From NCBI GenBank assembly GCA_964558405.1, contig CAZLDG010000020.1:1-26995 (forward strand): a stretch of 26,995 nucleotides of DNA, given 5' to 3'. Numbering within the stretch: position 1 is the stretch's first letter; each line of letters begins with the position of its first letter. The translations under genes were made by a program, and so were the position numbers. The DNA comes from Thioglobus_B sp964558405 (GTDB taxonomy: Bacteria; Pseudomonadota; Gammaproteobacteria; PS1; Pseudothioglobaceae). Below are positions 15,778 through 24,986 of the stretch, one piece after another. The notes under the pieces are model-generated. The model worked only from the letters and a program-made list of their open reading frames with translations. It made no database searches and was not told the DNA's origin.

Positions 15778-16875
15778 ATGTCTGGCAACTCAATCGGCAA
15801 ATTATTTACAGTAACCACAGCAGGTGAATCACACGGTGAGGCCTTGGTCGGCATTGTGGATGGTTGCCCACCTGGACTAGAGATTAACGAGGCTGACTTA
15901 CAAGGCGATTTAGACTTGAGAAAGCCTGGCACTTCGCGCCATACTACTCAACGTCGAGAAGACGATTTGGTGAAAATTCTCTCGGGTACTTTCGAGGGCA
16001 AAACCACCGGTACACCGATTGCACTATTGATTCAAAACACCGATCAACGCTCTAAAGATTATGGCAATATCGCCAATACCTTCAGACCCGGTCATGCCGA
16101 CTATACCTATGACCAAAAATATGGTTTTAGGGATTATCGCGGTGGTGGTCGCTCATCAGCACGCGAAACTGCAATGCGTGTCGCCGCTGGTGGCATTGCC
16201 AAGAAATACCTCAAACAACAATTTGGTATCGAGATTAGAGGCTATCTGGCACAACTGGGCCCAATTAAGGCTGAGACACTAGACTGGAGTGAGGTACACA
16301 ACAATCCGTTTTTCTCGCCTGATGCTTCCAAAGTTAGGGAAATGGAAGATTATATGGACGCCTTAAGAAAATCAGGCGACTCAGTCGGTGCTCGCGTTAA
16401 TGTCGTAGCCAGTGGCGTTCCCGCTGGACTGGGCGAGCCAATTTTTGATCGCTTTGATGCAGAAATTGCCCATTCAATGATGAGTATTAACGCAGTTAAA
16501 GGCGTAGAGATTGGTGCTGGCTTTGATTCGGTTGCCCAATTGGGTACCGAGCATCGTGATGCCATTACCCCTGAGGGTTTTAAATCTAACCATGCGGGCG
16601 GTGTGCTCGGTGGTATCAGCTCAGGACAAGATGTGGTAGTGTCTATCGCGCTTAAACCCACTTCTAGTTTGCGCCTACCAATTGAAAGTATTGATAAGGA
16701 TGGCAAGCCTATTGAGGTGATTACCAAAGGTCGTCACGATCCTTGTGTGGGCATTCGCGCCACCCCAATTGCCGAAGCGATGTTGGCCATTACTATTATG
16801 GATCATGTGCTGCGTCATCGCGCACAAAACGCTGACGTTAACTCGTCAACACCTGTCGTACCCGCGCAGGCTTAA
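15778..16875 (+). CDS. aroC: Chorismate synthase
   Basis: The 365-aa enzyme converts 5-enolpyruvylshikimate 3-phosphate to chorismate, the last step of the shikimate pathway, and needs reduced FMN. The family signatures are all present: GESHG (16-20), RPGHADYTY (103-111), GGGRSSARETAMRVAAG (122-138) and RHDPCVGIRATPIAEAM (from about residue 318). The length is normal for a bacterial monofunctional enzyme with no NADPH-dependent flavin reductase domain. AAGG lies just before the ATG. The SulP transporter gene follows after 25 bp on the same strand, so the two may be co-transcribed. Confidence 0.98.
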   Translation: MSGNSIGKLFTVTTAGESHGEALVGIVDGCPPGLEINEADLQGDLDLRKPGTSRHTTQRREDDLVKILSGTFEGKTTGTPIALLIQNTDQRSKDYGNIANTFRPGHADYTYDQKYGFRDYRGGGRSSARETAMRVAAGGIAKKYLKQQFGIEIRGYLAQLGPIKAETLDWSEVHNNPFFSPDASKVREMEDYMDALRKSGDSVGARVNVVASGVPAGLGEPIFDRFDAEIAHSMMSINAVKGVEIGAGFDSVAQLGTEHRDAITPEGFKSNHAGGVLGGISSGQDVVVSIALKPTSSLRLPIESIDKDGKPIEVITKGRHDPCVGIRATPIAEAMLAITIMDHVLRHRAQNADVNSSTPVVPAQA

Positions 16876-16900
16876 TTATTTCATTTAACACTTTCCCAGT

Positions 16901-18424
16901 ATGTTTTCACTGATTAATAAACACGTCCCTAAGAATGCCAAAAACGACTTTTTGTCTGGCTTAACCGTTGCCCTGGCCTTAGTGCCTGAGGCAGTTGCTT
17001 TTGCCTTGGTGGCTCATGTACATCCTTTGGTCGGTCTATACGCTGCCTTTATGGTGGGCATGATTACCTCACTACTGGGCGGGCGTCCAGGCATGATTTC
17101 GGGCGCTACTGGCGCTTTGGCTGTGGTGATGGTGGCCTTAGTGGTGGAACACGGCGTGCAATACCTATTTGCCGCTGTGGTGTTGATGGGCGTATTACAG
17201 ATTCTCTTTGGCTTGTTGAAGCTGGGTAAGTTTATCCGCCTGGTGCCGCACCCAGTATTTTTAGGCTTTGTTAATGGCCTGGCCATGGTAATTTTTCTCG
17301 CACAACTCGAGCACTTTAAAACCGCAACTGGCGGTTGGATTTCCATGGATGCACTCACGGTGATGGCAGGACTGATTGCACTGACCATGGCTATTATTTA
17401 TTTCTTACCCAAGCTTACCAGCGCCATCCCTTCTACCTTGGTGGCCATTATTGTGGGTTCAGTAATTACCATTATCTTTAATCTAGATACCAAGACCGTA
17501 GGCGATATGGCTTCGATCTCAGGTAATTTACCGAGTTTTGCCATTCCTCAGGTGCCGTTTACTCTGGAGACGCTCTACATTATTTTGCCTTATAGTGTGA
17601 TTCTAGCTATGGTAGGCTTGATCGAATCGTTACTGACGCTAAATCTGGTGGACGAGTTAACTGAGACCACAGGTAAGCCAAACAAAGAAAGTGTGGGTCA
17701 AGGTATTGCTAATACGGTGACTGGCTTTTTTGGTGGCATGGGTGGTTGTGCCATGGTTGGCCAAAGTATTATCAACATCAAATCAGGAGGTCGTGGTCGT
17801 CTCTCGGGCTTTGTGGCTGGTGCTTTCCTGCTTAGCTTTATCTTGTTATTCTCGCAATACATCGAGCAAATTCCGATTGCGGTATTGGTTGGTGTGATGT
17901 TTATCGTAGTAATTGGTACCTTTGAATGGTGTAGTTTCCGCCTTATCTCACGCGTGCCTTTGGCCGATAGTATAGTGGGTATCTCAGTAGCAGTAATCAC
18001 CGTGTTTACCGATTTGGCGATTGCGGTGATTACCGGTGTGATTATGAGTGCTATTGTCTTTGCTTGGCAACACGCCAAACAAATCTATGCCAAAAAGATC
18101 ATGGATGAGGACAGCGGTATTAAAACTTATCAGGTCAATGGTGCGTTATTTTTTGCCAACACTCACAACTTCCAATTACTCTTTACTCCTAAAGATGACC
18201 CAGAAAATGTGTTTGTCGATTTTGAGAACTCTCGGGTGATGGATCATTCGGCGATTCAGGCCATTGATAAATTAGCAGAACGCTATAAAAAAGCTGGCAA
18301 AGTTTTGCATCTTAAACACCTAAGTCCTGAGTGTCGCATGTTGCTAAAAACCGCCAGAGGCTTGGTAGAGGTTAATGTGTTAGAAGATCCGAACTACCAC
18401 GTGGCTGATGACAAGCTGGCCTAA
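16901..18424 (+). CDS. SulP-family anion transporter with STAS domain
   Basis: The 507-aa inner-membrane protein has 10 or more hydrophobic helices (residues 15-395). It starts with the SulP-type FLSGLTVALALVPEAVAFAL segment and contains PVFLGFVNGLAMVIF and GFFGGMGGCAMVGQS. A cytoplasmic STAS domain (about 405-507) follows, with FVDFENSRVMDHSAIQAI, the conserved beta-strand and helix region. SulP proteins move sulfate, bicarbonate or other anions, with Na+ or H+ coupling depending on the member; the substrate cannot be fixed here. In a sulfur oxidiser sulfate export or bicarbonate uptake would both make sense. There is no Shine-Dalgarno, and the gene sits 25 bp behind aroC. Confidence 0.92.
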   Translation: MFSLINKHVPKNAKNDFLSGLTVALALVPEAVAFALVAHVHPLVGLYAAFMVGMITSLLGGRPGMISGATGALAVVMVALVVEHGVQYLFAAVVLMGVLQILFGLLKLGKFIRLVPHPVFLGFVNGLAMVIFLAQLEHFKTATGGWISMDALTVMAGLIALTMAIIYFLPKLTSAIPSTLVAIIVGSVITIIFNLDTKTVGDMASISGNLPSFAIPQVPFTLETLYIILPYSVILAMVGLIESLLTLNLVDELTETTGKPNKESVGQGIANTVTGFFGGMGGCAMVGQSIINIKSGGRGRLSGFVAGAFLLSFILLFSQYIEQIPIAVLVGVMFIVVIGTFEWCSFRLISRVPLADSIVGISVAVITVFTDLAIAVITGVIMSAIVFAWQHAKQIYAKKIMDEDSGIKTYQVNGALFFANTHNFQLLFTPKDDPENVFVDFENSRVMDHSAIQAIDKLAERYKKAGKVLHLKHLSPECRMLLKTARGLVEVNVLEDPNYHVADDKLA

Positions 18425-18433
18425 GTCAGGCGC

Positions 18434-18462
18434 TTGAAATCATAGAAAAAATTTCCTATAAT
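18434..18462 (+). promoter_or_regulatory. Sigma70 promoter of the secreted Hsp20 gene
   Basis: TTGAAA (18434-18439), a 17-bp spacer and TATAAT (18457-18462) form one of the best promoters in the window. The predicted start near 18469 gives a 23-base leader. It does not look like a sigma32 heat-shock promoter. Confidence 0.75.
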
Positions 18463-18491
18463 GGTTTTATCTGACACACAATAATCCAACT

Positions 18492-18986
18492 ATGAAAACA
18501 AAACTACTGCTCGCTCTACTCATCAGCACTTCGGTTAGTGCCTACGAGCCTTTTAATCGTGGTTTTTTTCACCCCGGTTTTAACCAAAATATCTGGCATG
18601 ACTTTGATCGTCAATTTCGTGAATTCGAACAAAAAATGCGTCAAGCCCAATACCAACAACAAGGCTTTGCCACGCAAAGTCGCAACTATTTTGATCAGGA
18701 TAACAATCAATACGTGATTGAAATCAAAGTCGACGGACTGGATAAAGACAACCTGGAGATTAATACCGAAGAAGGCATGATTAACATCCGTGGCAAAAAG
18801 GTAATTAAACGACAATCGGGCAATAATACTTCACGCGCCTCTAGCAGCTTTTCTCAATCTTTATCTCTGCCAGAAGATGCAGATACTGATGATATTCAGG
18901 CCAAGTTTGAGGATTCTATACTGCGCATTACCCTGCCAAAACTCAGCGCGCCAAAGCCTAAGACTCAGACCATTGAGATTGAGTAA
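18492..18986 (+). CDS. Hsp20/alpha-crystallin-type chaperone with a signal peptide
   Basis: The 164-aa protein begins with a classic Sec signal (MKTKLLLALLISTSVSA, cut before YEPF), so it is predicted to be periplasmic. Residues 18-60 are aromatic- and Gln-rich, like the disordered N-termini of small heat-shock proteins. The alpha-crystallin domain covers about 64-150 (YVIEIKVDGLDKDNLEI, GMINIRGKK, FSQSLSLPEDAD, ILRITLPK). The C-terminal tail carries the I-x-I oligomerisation motif (I161-E-I163). Classical sHSPs are cytoplasmic holdases, so export is unusual. The stop codon abuts the queE stop (TAATTA, 18984-18989). It has its own promoter and no Shine-Dalgarno. Confidence 0.88.
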   Translation: MKTKLLLALLISTSVSAYEPFNRGFFHPGFNQNIWHDFDRQFREFEQKMRQAQYQQQGFATQSRNYFDQDNNQYVIEIKVDGLDKDNLEINTEEGMINIRGKKVIKRQSGNNTSRASSSFSQSLSLPEDADTDDIQAKFEDSILRITLPKLSAPKPKTQTIEIE

Positions 18987-19622
18987 TTAGCGCCCCTGCT
19001 CATCACCCCAAAGCAGTTTGTGTAATTGCACTTGCAGGCGCACATTAAGCTGTTGATCCAAAATCCACTGTGCCAACTCACGCGGCTCAACCGCGCCAAA
19101 TACTGGCGAAAATAACACCTCTGCCGAGCTTGGATGTTTTTCTAGCAGTGCCACAGACCAATCAAAATCCTCTCTAGAACCGATAACAAACTTCAGTTGG
19201 TCCTTGGCTTGTAATTGGGCAATATTATCCAGTAGGTTTTGCTCAGACTCGCCTGAGGATGGGGTCTTAATATCCATAACAATAGACACCTGAGGGTTTA
19301 CCGGGGTTATGTCAATACTACCACTGGTCTCTAGCGAGACTTGGTAGTTTTTCTGTATTAAAGCATCCAATAGTTGCAAGGAAGATTTCTGCGCTAAGGG
19401 TTCACCACCAGTCACGCAAACATAGCTGGTATTGTATTGCTCAATGTCGGTCAGAATCTCATCGATACTCAGCAGGTTATTACCCTTAAAGGCATACTCG
19501 GTATCGCAATACACACAACGCAGTGGGCAACCAGTTAGACGAATAAATACCGTGGGCAGACCCACTTCTCTGGCCTCGCCCTGTAAGGAATAGAAAATCT
19601 CGTTAATGTTTAAATTGGCCAT
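18987..19622 (-). CDS. queE: 7-carboxy-7-deazaguanine synthase
   Basis: The 211-aa radical-SAM enzyme converts 6-carboxy-tetrahydropterin to 7-carboxy-7-deazaguanine on the way to queuosine in tRNA. N-terminal NEIFYSLQGEA and a cluster C32-x3-C36-x2-C39 (GCPLRCVYCDTEY) bind the 4Fe-4S cluster, and VTGGEPL is the SAM-binding GGE motif. The size matches the shorter proteobacterial QueE. The gene overlaps the 3' end of uvrB by 20 bp (19603-19622) in another frame, so it is co-transcribed and probably translated by coupling. Confidence 0.95.
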   Translation of the reverse strand: MANLNINEIFYSLQGEAREVGLPTVFIRLTGCPLRCVYCDTEYAFKGNNLLSIDEILTDIEQYNTSYVCVTGGEPLAQKSSLQLLDALIQKNYQVSLETSGSIDITPVNPQVSIVMDIKTPSSGESEQNLLDNIAQLQAKDQLKFVIGSREDFDWSVALLEKHPSSAEVLFSPVFGAVEPRELAQWILDQQLNVRLQVQLHKLLWGDEQGR

Positions 19623-21624
19623 CTTTTAATTGTTTGATTTGATTGCGAATATCCGCCGCTTGTTCGAATTTTAACTCTTTGGCAAACTCATACATCTGCT
19701 TTTCTAGGGCTTTAATCTTTTTCGAGAGTTGCACTGGCGAGAGCTGCTCATAACTTGGCTCGTCTGCCTGATCATTGGCTTCACTGGCACTGAGATCGGT
19801 TTGCAAAATATCCATGATCGGTTTAGACACACCCTTAGGGGTAATGTTGTTGGCCTGATTATGCGCTTGTTGCTTATGACGACGACGCGTGGTTTCATCA
19901 ATAGCACGTTGCATCGATCCAGTGATGGTGTCGGCATATAGAATTGCCTTACCCTCGACGTGGCGCGCCGCGCGACCCATGGTTTGAATCAAAGAGCGTT
20001 CTGAACGCAAAAATCCTTCTTTATCAGCATCCAAAATAGCCACTAAGGATACTTCGGGAATATCCAAACCTTCTCTGAGCAAGTTAATCCCCACCAAGAC
20101 ATCAAACACGCCTAGACGTAGATCACGAATAATCTCTACCCGTTCTACCGTGTCCACATCTGAGTGCAGATAACGCACTTTAATACCATGTTCGTTGAGA
20201 TAATCACTGAGTTGCTCAGCCATGCGTTTGGTTAGTGTGGTTACTAAGATTCTTTGTTTTTTTGCCACACGCAGATTAATTTCACTAAGCAGGTCATCCA
20301 CCTGGCTCTCCACCGGACGAATATCAATCTCTGGGTCTAATAACCCCGTTGGGCGCACCACTTGTTCGGCAATAGCGCTGGAAACATCGAGCTCAAACTG
20401 CGCTGGCGTGGCGCTGACCAAGATACATTGGTTAATACGATCCTCAAACTCATCAAATTTAAGCGGTCGATTATCTAGCGCACTAGGCAGACGAAAACCA
20501 AACTCTACCAAGGTCTTTTTGCGCGAGCGATCACCGTTATACATGCCACCAATCTGACCAACAGTCACATGCGATTCATCCAGAATTACCAAAGCATTGT
20601 CCGGCAAATAATCCAATAATGTTGGTGGTGGTTCACCTGGCGTGCCACCTGAGAGGTAGCGCGAATAATTCTCGATACCATTGCAATAACCCAACTCGCG
20701 CATCATTTCCATATCCATCTTTACGCGCTGAGTGAGACGTTGCTCCTCCACCAGTTTATTCAACGCTAATAACTCTTTGCGTCGATCCTTAAGTTCGACC
20801 TTAATATCATCGAGCATATTGAGGATTTTTGATTTGGGCGTGACATAATGCGTTTGTGGATAAATACTCACGCGTTGCAGCGATCTAATCTTTTCACCGG
20901 TGAGAGGATCAAACCAATACAAGGCCTCTACCTCCTCATCAAACATCTCTACTCGCAGCGCCTGTTCTTCAGAATCAGCTGGAAAAATATCAATCACCTC
21001 GCCTTTAACGCGGAAATTTCCGCGTCCTAAAACCACGTCATTACGTGTGTATTGCATTTGCGATAAGCGCGATAGAATCTCGCGCTGATTGGTAATCTCA
21101 CCCACACTCAAATGCAGGAGCATCTGCATATAAGAATCTGGATCACCCAGACCATAAATGGCCGAAACACTGGCAATAATAATAACGTCTTCACGTTCTA
21201 ATAAGGCCTTGGTCGCACTTAGGCGCATCTGCTCGATTTGCTCATTAATCGATGAATCTTTTTCAATATAGGTATCACTGGCCGGCACGTAAGCTTCCGG
21301 CTGATAATAATCATAATAGGAAACAAAATATTCCACAGCATTGTGAGGAAAGAACTCTTTCATCTCCGCATAGAGCTGCGCCGCTAAAGTTTTGTTCGGC
21401 GCCATAATCAGACTGGGGCGCTTACTCTTAGCAATCACATTGGCCAAGGTAAAAGTCTTACCCGAGCCGGTCACGCCCAATAGGGTTTGGTATTTGTTAC
21501 CCTGCTCCAAACTCTCCAACAAGGTATCGATTGCACCAGGCTGGTCTCCCATTGGGGAAAACTTGGATTCTAGCTGAAATTCTCTCACCACTAAATTGGA
21601 TTTTTCATTAACATAAACACTCAA
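19603..21624 (-). CDS. uvrB: Excinuclease ABC subunit B
   Basis: UvrB is the damage-verifying helicase-like subunit of nucleotide excision repair. It has Walker A G50-VTGSGKT-57, the beta-hairpin region YFVSYYDYYQPEAYVP, DESHVT, SATPAQ, TTLTKRMAEQL, and helicase motif VI QTMGRAARH. A C-terminal UVR domain (IKALEKQMYEFAKELKFEQA) contacts UvrC. The longest frame starts with TTG at 21624. By alignment with E. coli UvrB (FKLNSAFKPSGDQP) the real start is more likely one of the GTG codons 12 or 13 (21591 or 21588), just before REFQLESKF. None of them has a Shine-Dalgarno. queE follows in the same unit. Confidence 0.97.
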   Translation of the reverse strand: MSVYVNEKSNLVVREFQLESKFSPMGDQPGAIDTLLESLEQGNKYQTLLGVTGSGKTFTLANVIAKSKRPSLIMAPNKTLAAQLYAEMKEFFPHNAVEYFVSYYDYYQPEAYVPASDTYIEKDSSINEQIEQMRLSATKALLEREDVIIIASVSAIYGLGDPDSYMQMLLHLSVGEITNQREILSRLSQMQYTRNDVVLGRGNFRVKGEVIDIFPADSEEQALRVEMFDEEVEALYWFDPLTGEKIRSLQRVSIYPQTHYVTPKSKILNMLDDIKVELKDRRKELLALNKLVEEQRLTQRVKMDMEMMRELGYCNGIENYSRYLSGGTPGEPPPTLLDYLPDNALVILDESHVTVGQIGGMYNGDRSRKKTLVEFGFRLPSALDNRPLKFDEFEDRINQCILVSATPAQFELDVSSAIAEQVVRPTGLLDPEIDIRPVESQVDDLLSEINLRVAKKQRILVTTLTKRMAEQLSDYLNEHGIKVRYLHSDVDTVERVEIIRDLRLGVFDVLVGINLLREGLDIPEVSLVAILDADKEGFLRSERSLIQTMGRAARHVEGKAILYADTITGSMQRAIDETTRRRHKQQAHNQANNITPKGVSKPIMDILQTDLSASEANDQADEPSYEQLSPVQLSKKIKALEKQMYEFAKELKFEQAADIRNQIKQLKDGQFKH

Positions 21625-21654
21625 TTTTAATCTATTTCATTTAGCAAAATAACC

Positions 21655-22833
21655 ATGTCTAATTTTCTTTCTGAGCGCGTACAAAAAGTCAAACCTTCTG
21701 CCACGTTAGCCGTTACTGCCAAAGCCAATGAGCTAAAAGCCCAAGGTATTGCCATTGTGCCAATGGGTTCTGGTGAGCCAGATTTTGACACCCCTGAGAA
21801 TGTTCAACAAGCAGGTATTGAAGCCATTAAAAATGGTCAAACCCGCTATACCGCAGTTGATGGTACGCCGGAGTTAAAACAAGCCATTATTGATAAGTTT
21901 AAACGTGAGAATGGTCTGGATTATAGTGCGACTGAGGTGATGGTATCCTCAGGTGGTAAGCAAGTGTTTTACAACTTATGTCAGGCGGTATTAAGCGCTG
22001 GTGACGAAGTGATTATTCCAGCGCCTTACTGGGTGTCTTATCCAGATATGGTGATTTTGGCCGATGCCACACCAGTGGTGGTAGAAACCGGCCTAGAGCA
22101 AGATTTTAAAATCACCCCAGAACAACTTGAAGCCAGTATTAACGACAATACCAAATTGTTTATTCTTAACAGCCCTTCGAATCCAACTGGCGCGGTTTAT
22201 TCTAAAGTTGAACTGGAGGCTTTAGCAGCCGTACTTAAAAATCACCCACAAGTGCTGATCATCACTGATGATATTTATGAGCACATTCGTTGGGGTGGCG
22301 AAGACTTTGTCAATATTGTCATGGCAGCACCTGAGCTTAAACAGCGCACGGTGATTCTTAATGGTGTTTCTAAAGGTTATGCCATGACTGGCTGGCGTAT
22401 TGGTTATAGTGCAGGCCCTGAAGAGATTACCAAAGCCATGAAGAAAATCCAAGGTCAATCAACTTCTAATCCTTGCTCGATTGCGCAAGCTGCTGCACTG
22501 GAAGCGCTCACTGGTGATCAGTCTATTATTGATGTTATGGTTAGTGCTTTCGAGCAACGTCACGATTATATTGTTAAAAACCTAAACGCGATTGATGGCG
22601 TAGAATGCCCAAGATCTGCGGGTGCATTTTATTCTTTCCCACGCGTGGAAGGCCTAATCAAACGCTTAGGTTTGAAAGACGATGTTGAGTTTTCAACTTA
22701 TTGTTTGGAAGCGCTTAATATTGCCCTGGTACCAGGCTCCGCCTTTGGTGCACCGGGTTATGTACGTTTCTCGTTTGCAACCAGCATGGAGAACATTGAG
22801 CAAGCCGTAACACGCTTGGCCAACGCTTCATAA
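21655..22833 (+). CDS. Class I/II PLP-dependent aminotransferase (aspartate aminotransferase type)
   Basis: The 392-aa cytoplasmic enzyme belongs to the aspartate-aminotransferase I-beta group, the Thermus/rhizobial AspC type. Visible are GSGEPDFDTP (substrate-side loop), YTAVDGTPEL, PAPYWVSYPDM, SPSNPTGAVYS, DDIYEHIRW, the PLP lysine K240 in NGVSKGYAMTGWRIGY, and the terminal RFSFATS with the carboxylate-binding Arg. It probably interconverts aspartate/oxaloacetate and glutamate/2-oxoglutarate; some relatives also take prephenate. It diverges from uvrB with only 30 bp between the furthest starts, so its promoter must lie largely in the uvrB 5' region. There is no Shine-Dalgarno. Its stop is 3 bp from the ygiQ stop. 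Confidence 0.9.
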   Translation: MSNFLSERVQKVKPSATLAVTAKANELKAQGIAIVPMGSGEPDFDTPENVQQAGIEAIKNGQTRYTAVDGTPELKQAIIDKFKRENGLDYSATEVMVSSGGKQVFYNLCQAVLSAGDEVIIPAPYWVSYPDMVILADATPVVVETGLEQDFKITPEQLEASINDNTKLFILNSPSNPTGAVYSKVELEALAAVLKNHPQVLIITDDIYEHIRWGGEDFVNIVMAAPELKQRTVILNGVSKGYAMTGWRIGYSAGPEEITKAMKKIQGQSTSNPCSIAQAAALEALTGDQSIIDVMVSAFEQRHDYIVKNLNAIDGVECPRSAGAFYSFPRVEGLIKRLGLKDDVEFSTYCLEALNIALVPGSAFGAPGYVRFSFATSMENIEQAVTRLANAS

Positions 22834-22836
22834 AAC

Positions 22837-24978
22837 CTAACGCCTTTTAGGCTTTCTGGCAATACGGTGATGAAAATCACCAGTTTTTTTGCGTGCAAAT
22901 TTAGACTTGTCTGTTGCTTTTTTCGCACTGGAATAAGGCACCAAGCATTCATCGGTATTGCCAATTAAATCACTACGCCCCATTCGTGTCAGCGCTTGAC
23001 GTAATAATGGCCAATTTTTGGAATCGTGATAACGCAAAAATGCCTTGTGTAATTTACGCTGCTTACCGCTACGCGGGGTTTTCAGCGCGGCAGATCCTCG
23101 AGTAATTCTTTTTAGTGGATTTAACTCGCTATGATACATGGCCGAGGCGATTGCCATTGGCGTGGGAATAAAGGCCTGCACTTGATCGGGTTTGAACTCA
23201 TTGCGCTTAAGCCATAATGCCAGATTAAGCATGTCCTCATCACTGGTACCCGGATGTGAAGAAATAAAATAAGGAATCAGATATTGTTGTTTTCCGGCCT
23301 GCTTGGAATAACGCTCAAAGAGTTTTTTAAACTGATAATAAGAACCAATGCCTGGCTTCATCATTTTCGACAAGGTATTGTCCTCAGTATGCTCAGGTGC
23401 AATTTTTAAGCGCCCTCCGACGTGGTGCGTTACCAGCTCTTTAATATATTCCGGATCACGCACCGCCAAATCATAACGCAGGCCTGAGGCAATAAACACG
23501 CGCTTGATACCAGGCAGCTTGCGTACGCGTCGATACAATTTGGTTAGCGGCTTATGATTGGTGCTCATATTGGTGCAAATATCTGGATACACGCAAGAGA
23601 GTCGACGACAAGCGCGTTCAATTTTTTCATCTTTACAGCGCAGACGATACATATTGGCTGTTGGACCACCAAGATCGGAGATATTGCCCTTGAAGTCGCT
23701 GATATTATCACGAATACTCTCAATTTCACGCACCACCGAATCCTCTGATCGAGACTGAATAATACGCCCCTCGTGCTCAGTAATCGAACAAAATGTACAG
23801 CCACCAAAACAGCCGCGCATTATATTAATAGAAAAACGAATCATCTCGTAGGCAGGAATCTCTAAGCCTTGATAAGACGGGTGTGGCTTACGCGTATAAG
23901 GCAGCTCAAACACCGAATCAAATTCTTGCATTGACAAAGGAATTGGAGGCGGATTGAGCCACACATCACGCTGGCCATGGCGTTGTACCAAAGCTCTGGC
24001 ATTACCTGGATTGGTTTCTAAGTGAAACACACGCGAAGCATGTGCGTACAAATAAGGATCGGCTTTAACTTGTTCAAAAGACGGCAAACGAATCACGCTC
24101 TGCGAACGTTTGAGGTCTTTATGGCGCTGATTAAAATCAATCACTTGTGCTGCGCCGATGTTAACATCAGGACTCTGCTCCTTGGATTGACAAGCACTAT
24201 CTTGAGTAGAAGTATCGGCATATGGATCGGCTTGCGGATGTTCTAGGCTCTTATCATCATCCAGACTGCTAGAATCAATCACTGTGTAATGCTCAGGAAT
24301 ACTATTACGCATAAAGGCCGTGCCACGAATATCGTCTATTTGCTTAATATCCTCGCCAGCAGCCAGACGATGCGCCAACTCAACCACAGCACGCTCTGCA
24401 TTGCCAAAAATCAGTAGATCGGCCTTAGAATCCGGCAACACCGAACGACGCACCGTTTGCGACCAATGGTCATATTGAGCAATACGTCTGAGACTGGCTT
24501 CAATACCACCAATCACCACTGGCACGCCTTTATAAGCCTCGCGAGCACGTTGTGCATACACGGTGGTCGCACGATCGGGACGCTTGCCAGCTAAACCACC
24601 GGCAGTATAAGCATCATCAGAGCGTGGCTTTTTCTCTGCCGTGTAATGATTCACCATCGAATCCATATTGCCCGAGGCCACAGCAAAAAATAAATTAGGT
24701 CTGCCCAGTTGTTGAAAGTCTTTAGCCGAATGCCAATCGGGCTGCGAGATAATGCCGACGCGAAAACCTTGTGATTCTAAGAGGCGACCAACAATGGCCA
24801 TGCCAAAGCTGGGATGATCCACATAAGCATCACCGGTGATAATAATAATATCGCAACACTCCCAACCCAGCTCAATCATTTCCTGGGATGACATAGGTAA
24901 TAGCGGTGCAGGCACCAAACCTTTTTTGTGAGGCCAGAATTTTGGGTAGGAGTCCAGATGCTTGGGCGAGGGTGACAT
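22837..24978 (-). CDS. YgiQ-family radical SAM protein
   Basis: The 713-aa protein matches the UPF0313/YgiQ family. The N-terminal domain carries CDIIIITGDAYVDHPSFGMA and VVIGGIEASLRRIAQYDHW. The radical SAM core has C390-x3-C394-x2-C397 (RGCFGGCTFCSITEHEGR). A C-terminal YgiQ-specific region follows, with HTEDNTLSKMMKP and IPTPMAIASAMYHS. The very basic tail ends KPKRR. A poorly conserved Ser/Asp-rich segment (about residues 236-275) looks like a lineage-specific insertion. The reaction is unknown. The tail end nearly touches the aminotransferase stop. Confidence 0.92.
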   Translation of the reverse strand: MSPSPKHLDSYPKFWPHKKGLVPAPLLPMSSQEMIELGWECCDIIIITGDAYVDHPSFGMAIVGRLLESQGFRVGIISQPDWHSAKDFQQLGRPNLFFAVASGNMDSMVNHYTAEKKPRSDDAYTAGGLAGKRPDRATTVYAQRAREAYKGVPVVIGGIEASLRRIAQYDHWSQTVRRSVLPDSKADLLIFGNAERAVVELAHRLAAGEDIKQIDDIRGTAFMRNSIPEHYTVIDSSSLDDDKSLEHPQADPYADTSTQDSACQSKEQSPDVNIGAAQVIDFNQRHKDLKRSQSVIRLPSFEQVKADPYLYAHASRVFHLETNPGNARALVQRHGQRDVWLNPPPIPLSMQEFDSVFELPYTRKPHPSYQGLEIPAYEMIRFSINIMRGCFGGCTFCSITEHEGRIIQSRSEDSVVREIESIRDNISDFKGNISDLGGPTANMYRLRCKDEKIERACRRLSCVYPDICTNMSTNHKPLTKLYRRVRKLPGIKRVFIASGLRYDLAVRDPEYIKELVTHHVGGRLKIAPEHTEDNTLSKMMKPGIGSYYQFKKLFERYSKQAGKQQYLIPYFISSHPGTSDEDMLNLALWLKRNEFKPDQVQAFIPTPMAIASAMYHSELNPLKRITRGSAALKTPRSGKQRKLHKAFLRYHDSKNWPLLRQALTRMGRSDLIGNTDECLVPYSSAKKATDKSKFARKKTGDFHHRIARKPKRR

Positions 24979-24986
24979 AGCACCAA

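Noticed and set aside
22837..24978. ygiQ as a B12-binding methyltransferase-type radical SAM enzyme
   Set aside because: The N-terminal part fits the YgiQ-specific domain. No DxHxxG cobalamin motif is visible.
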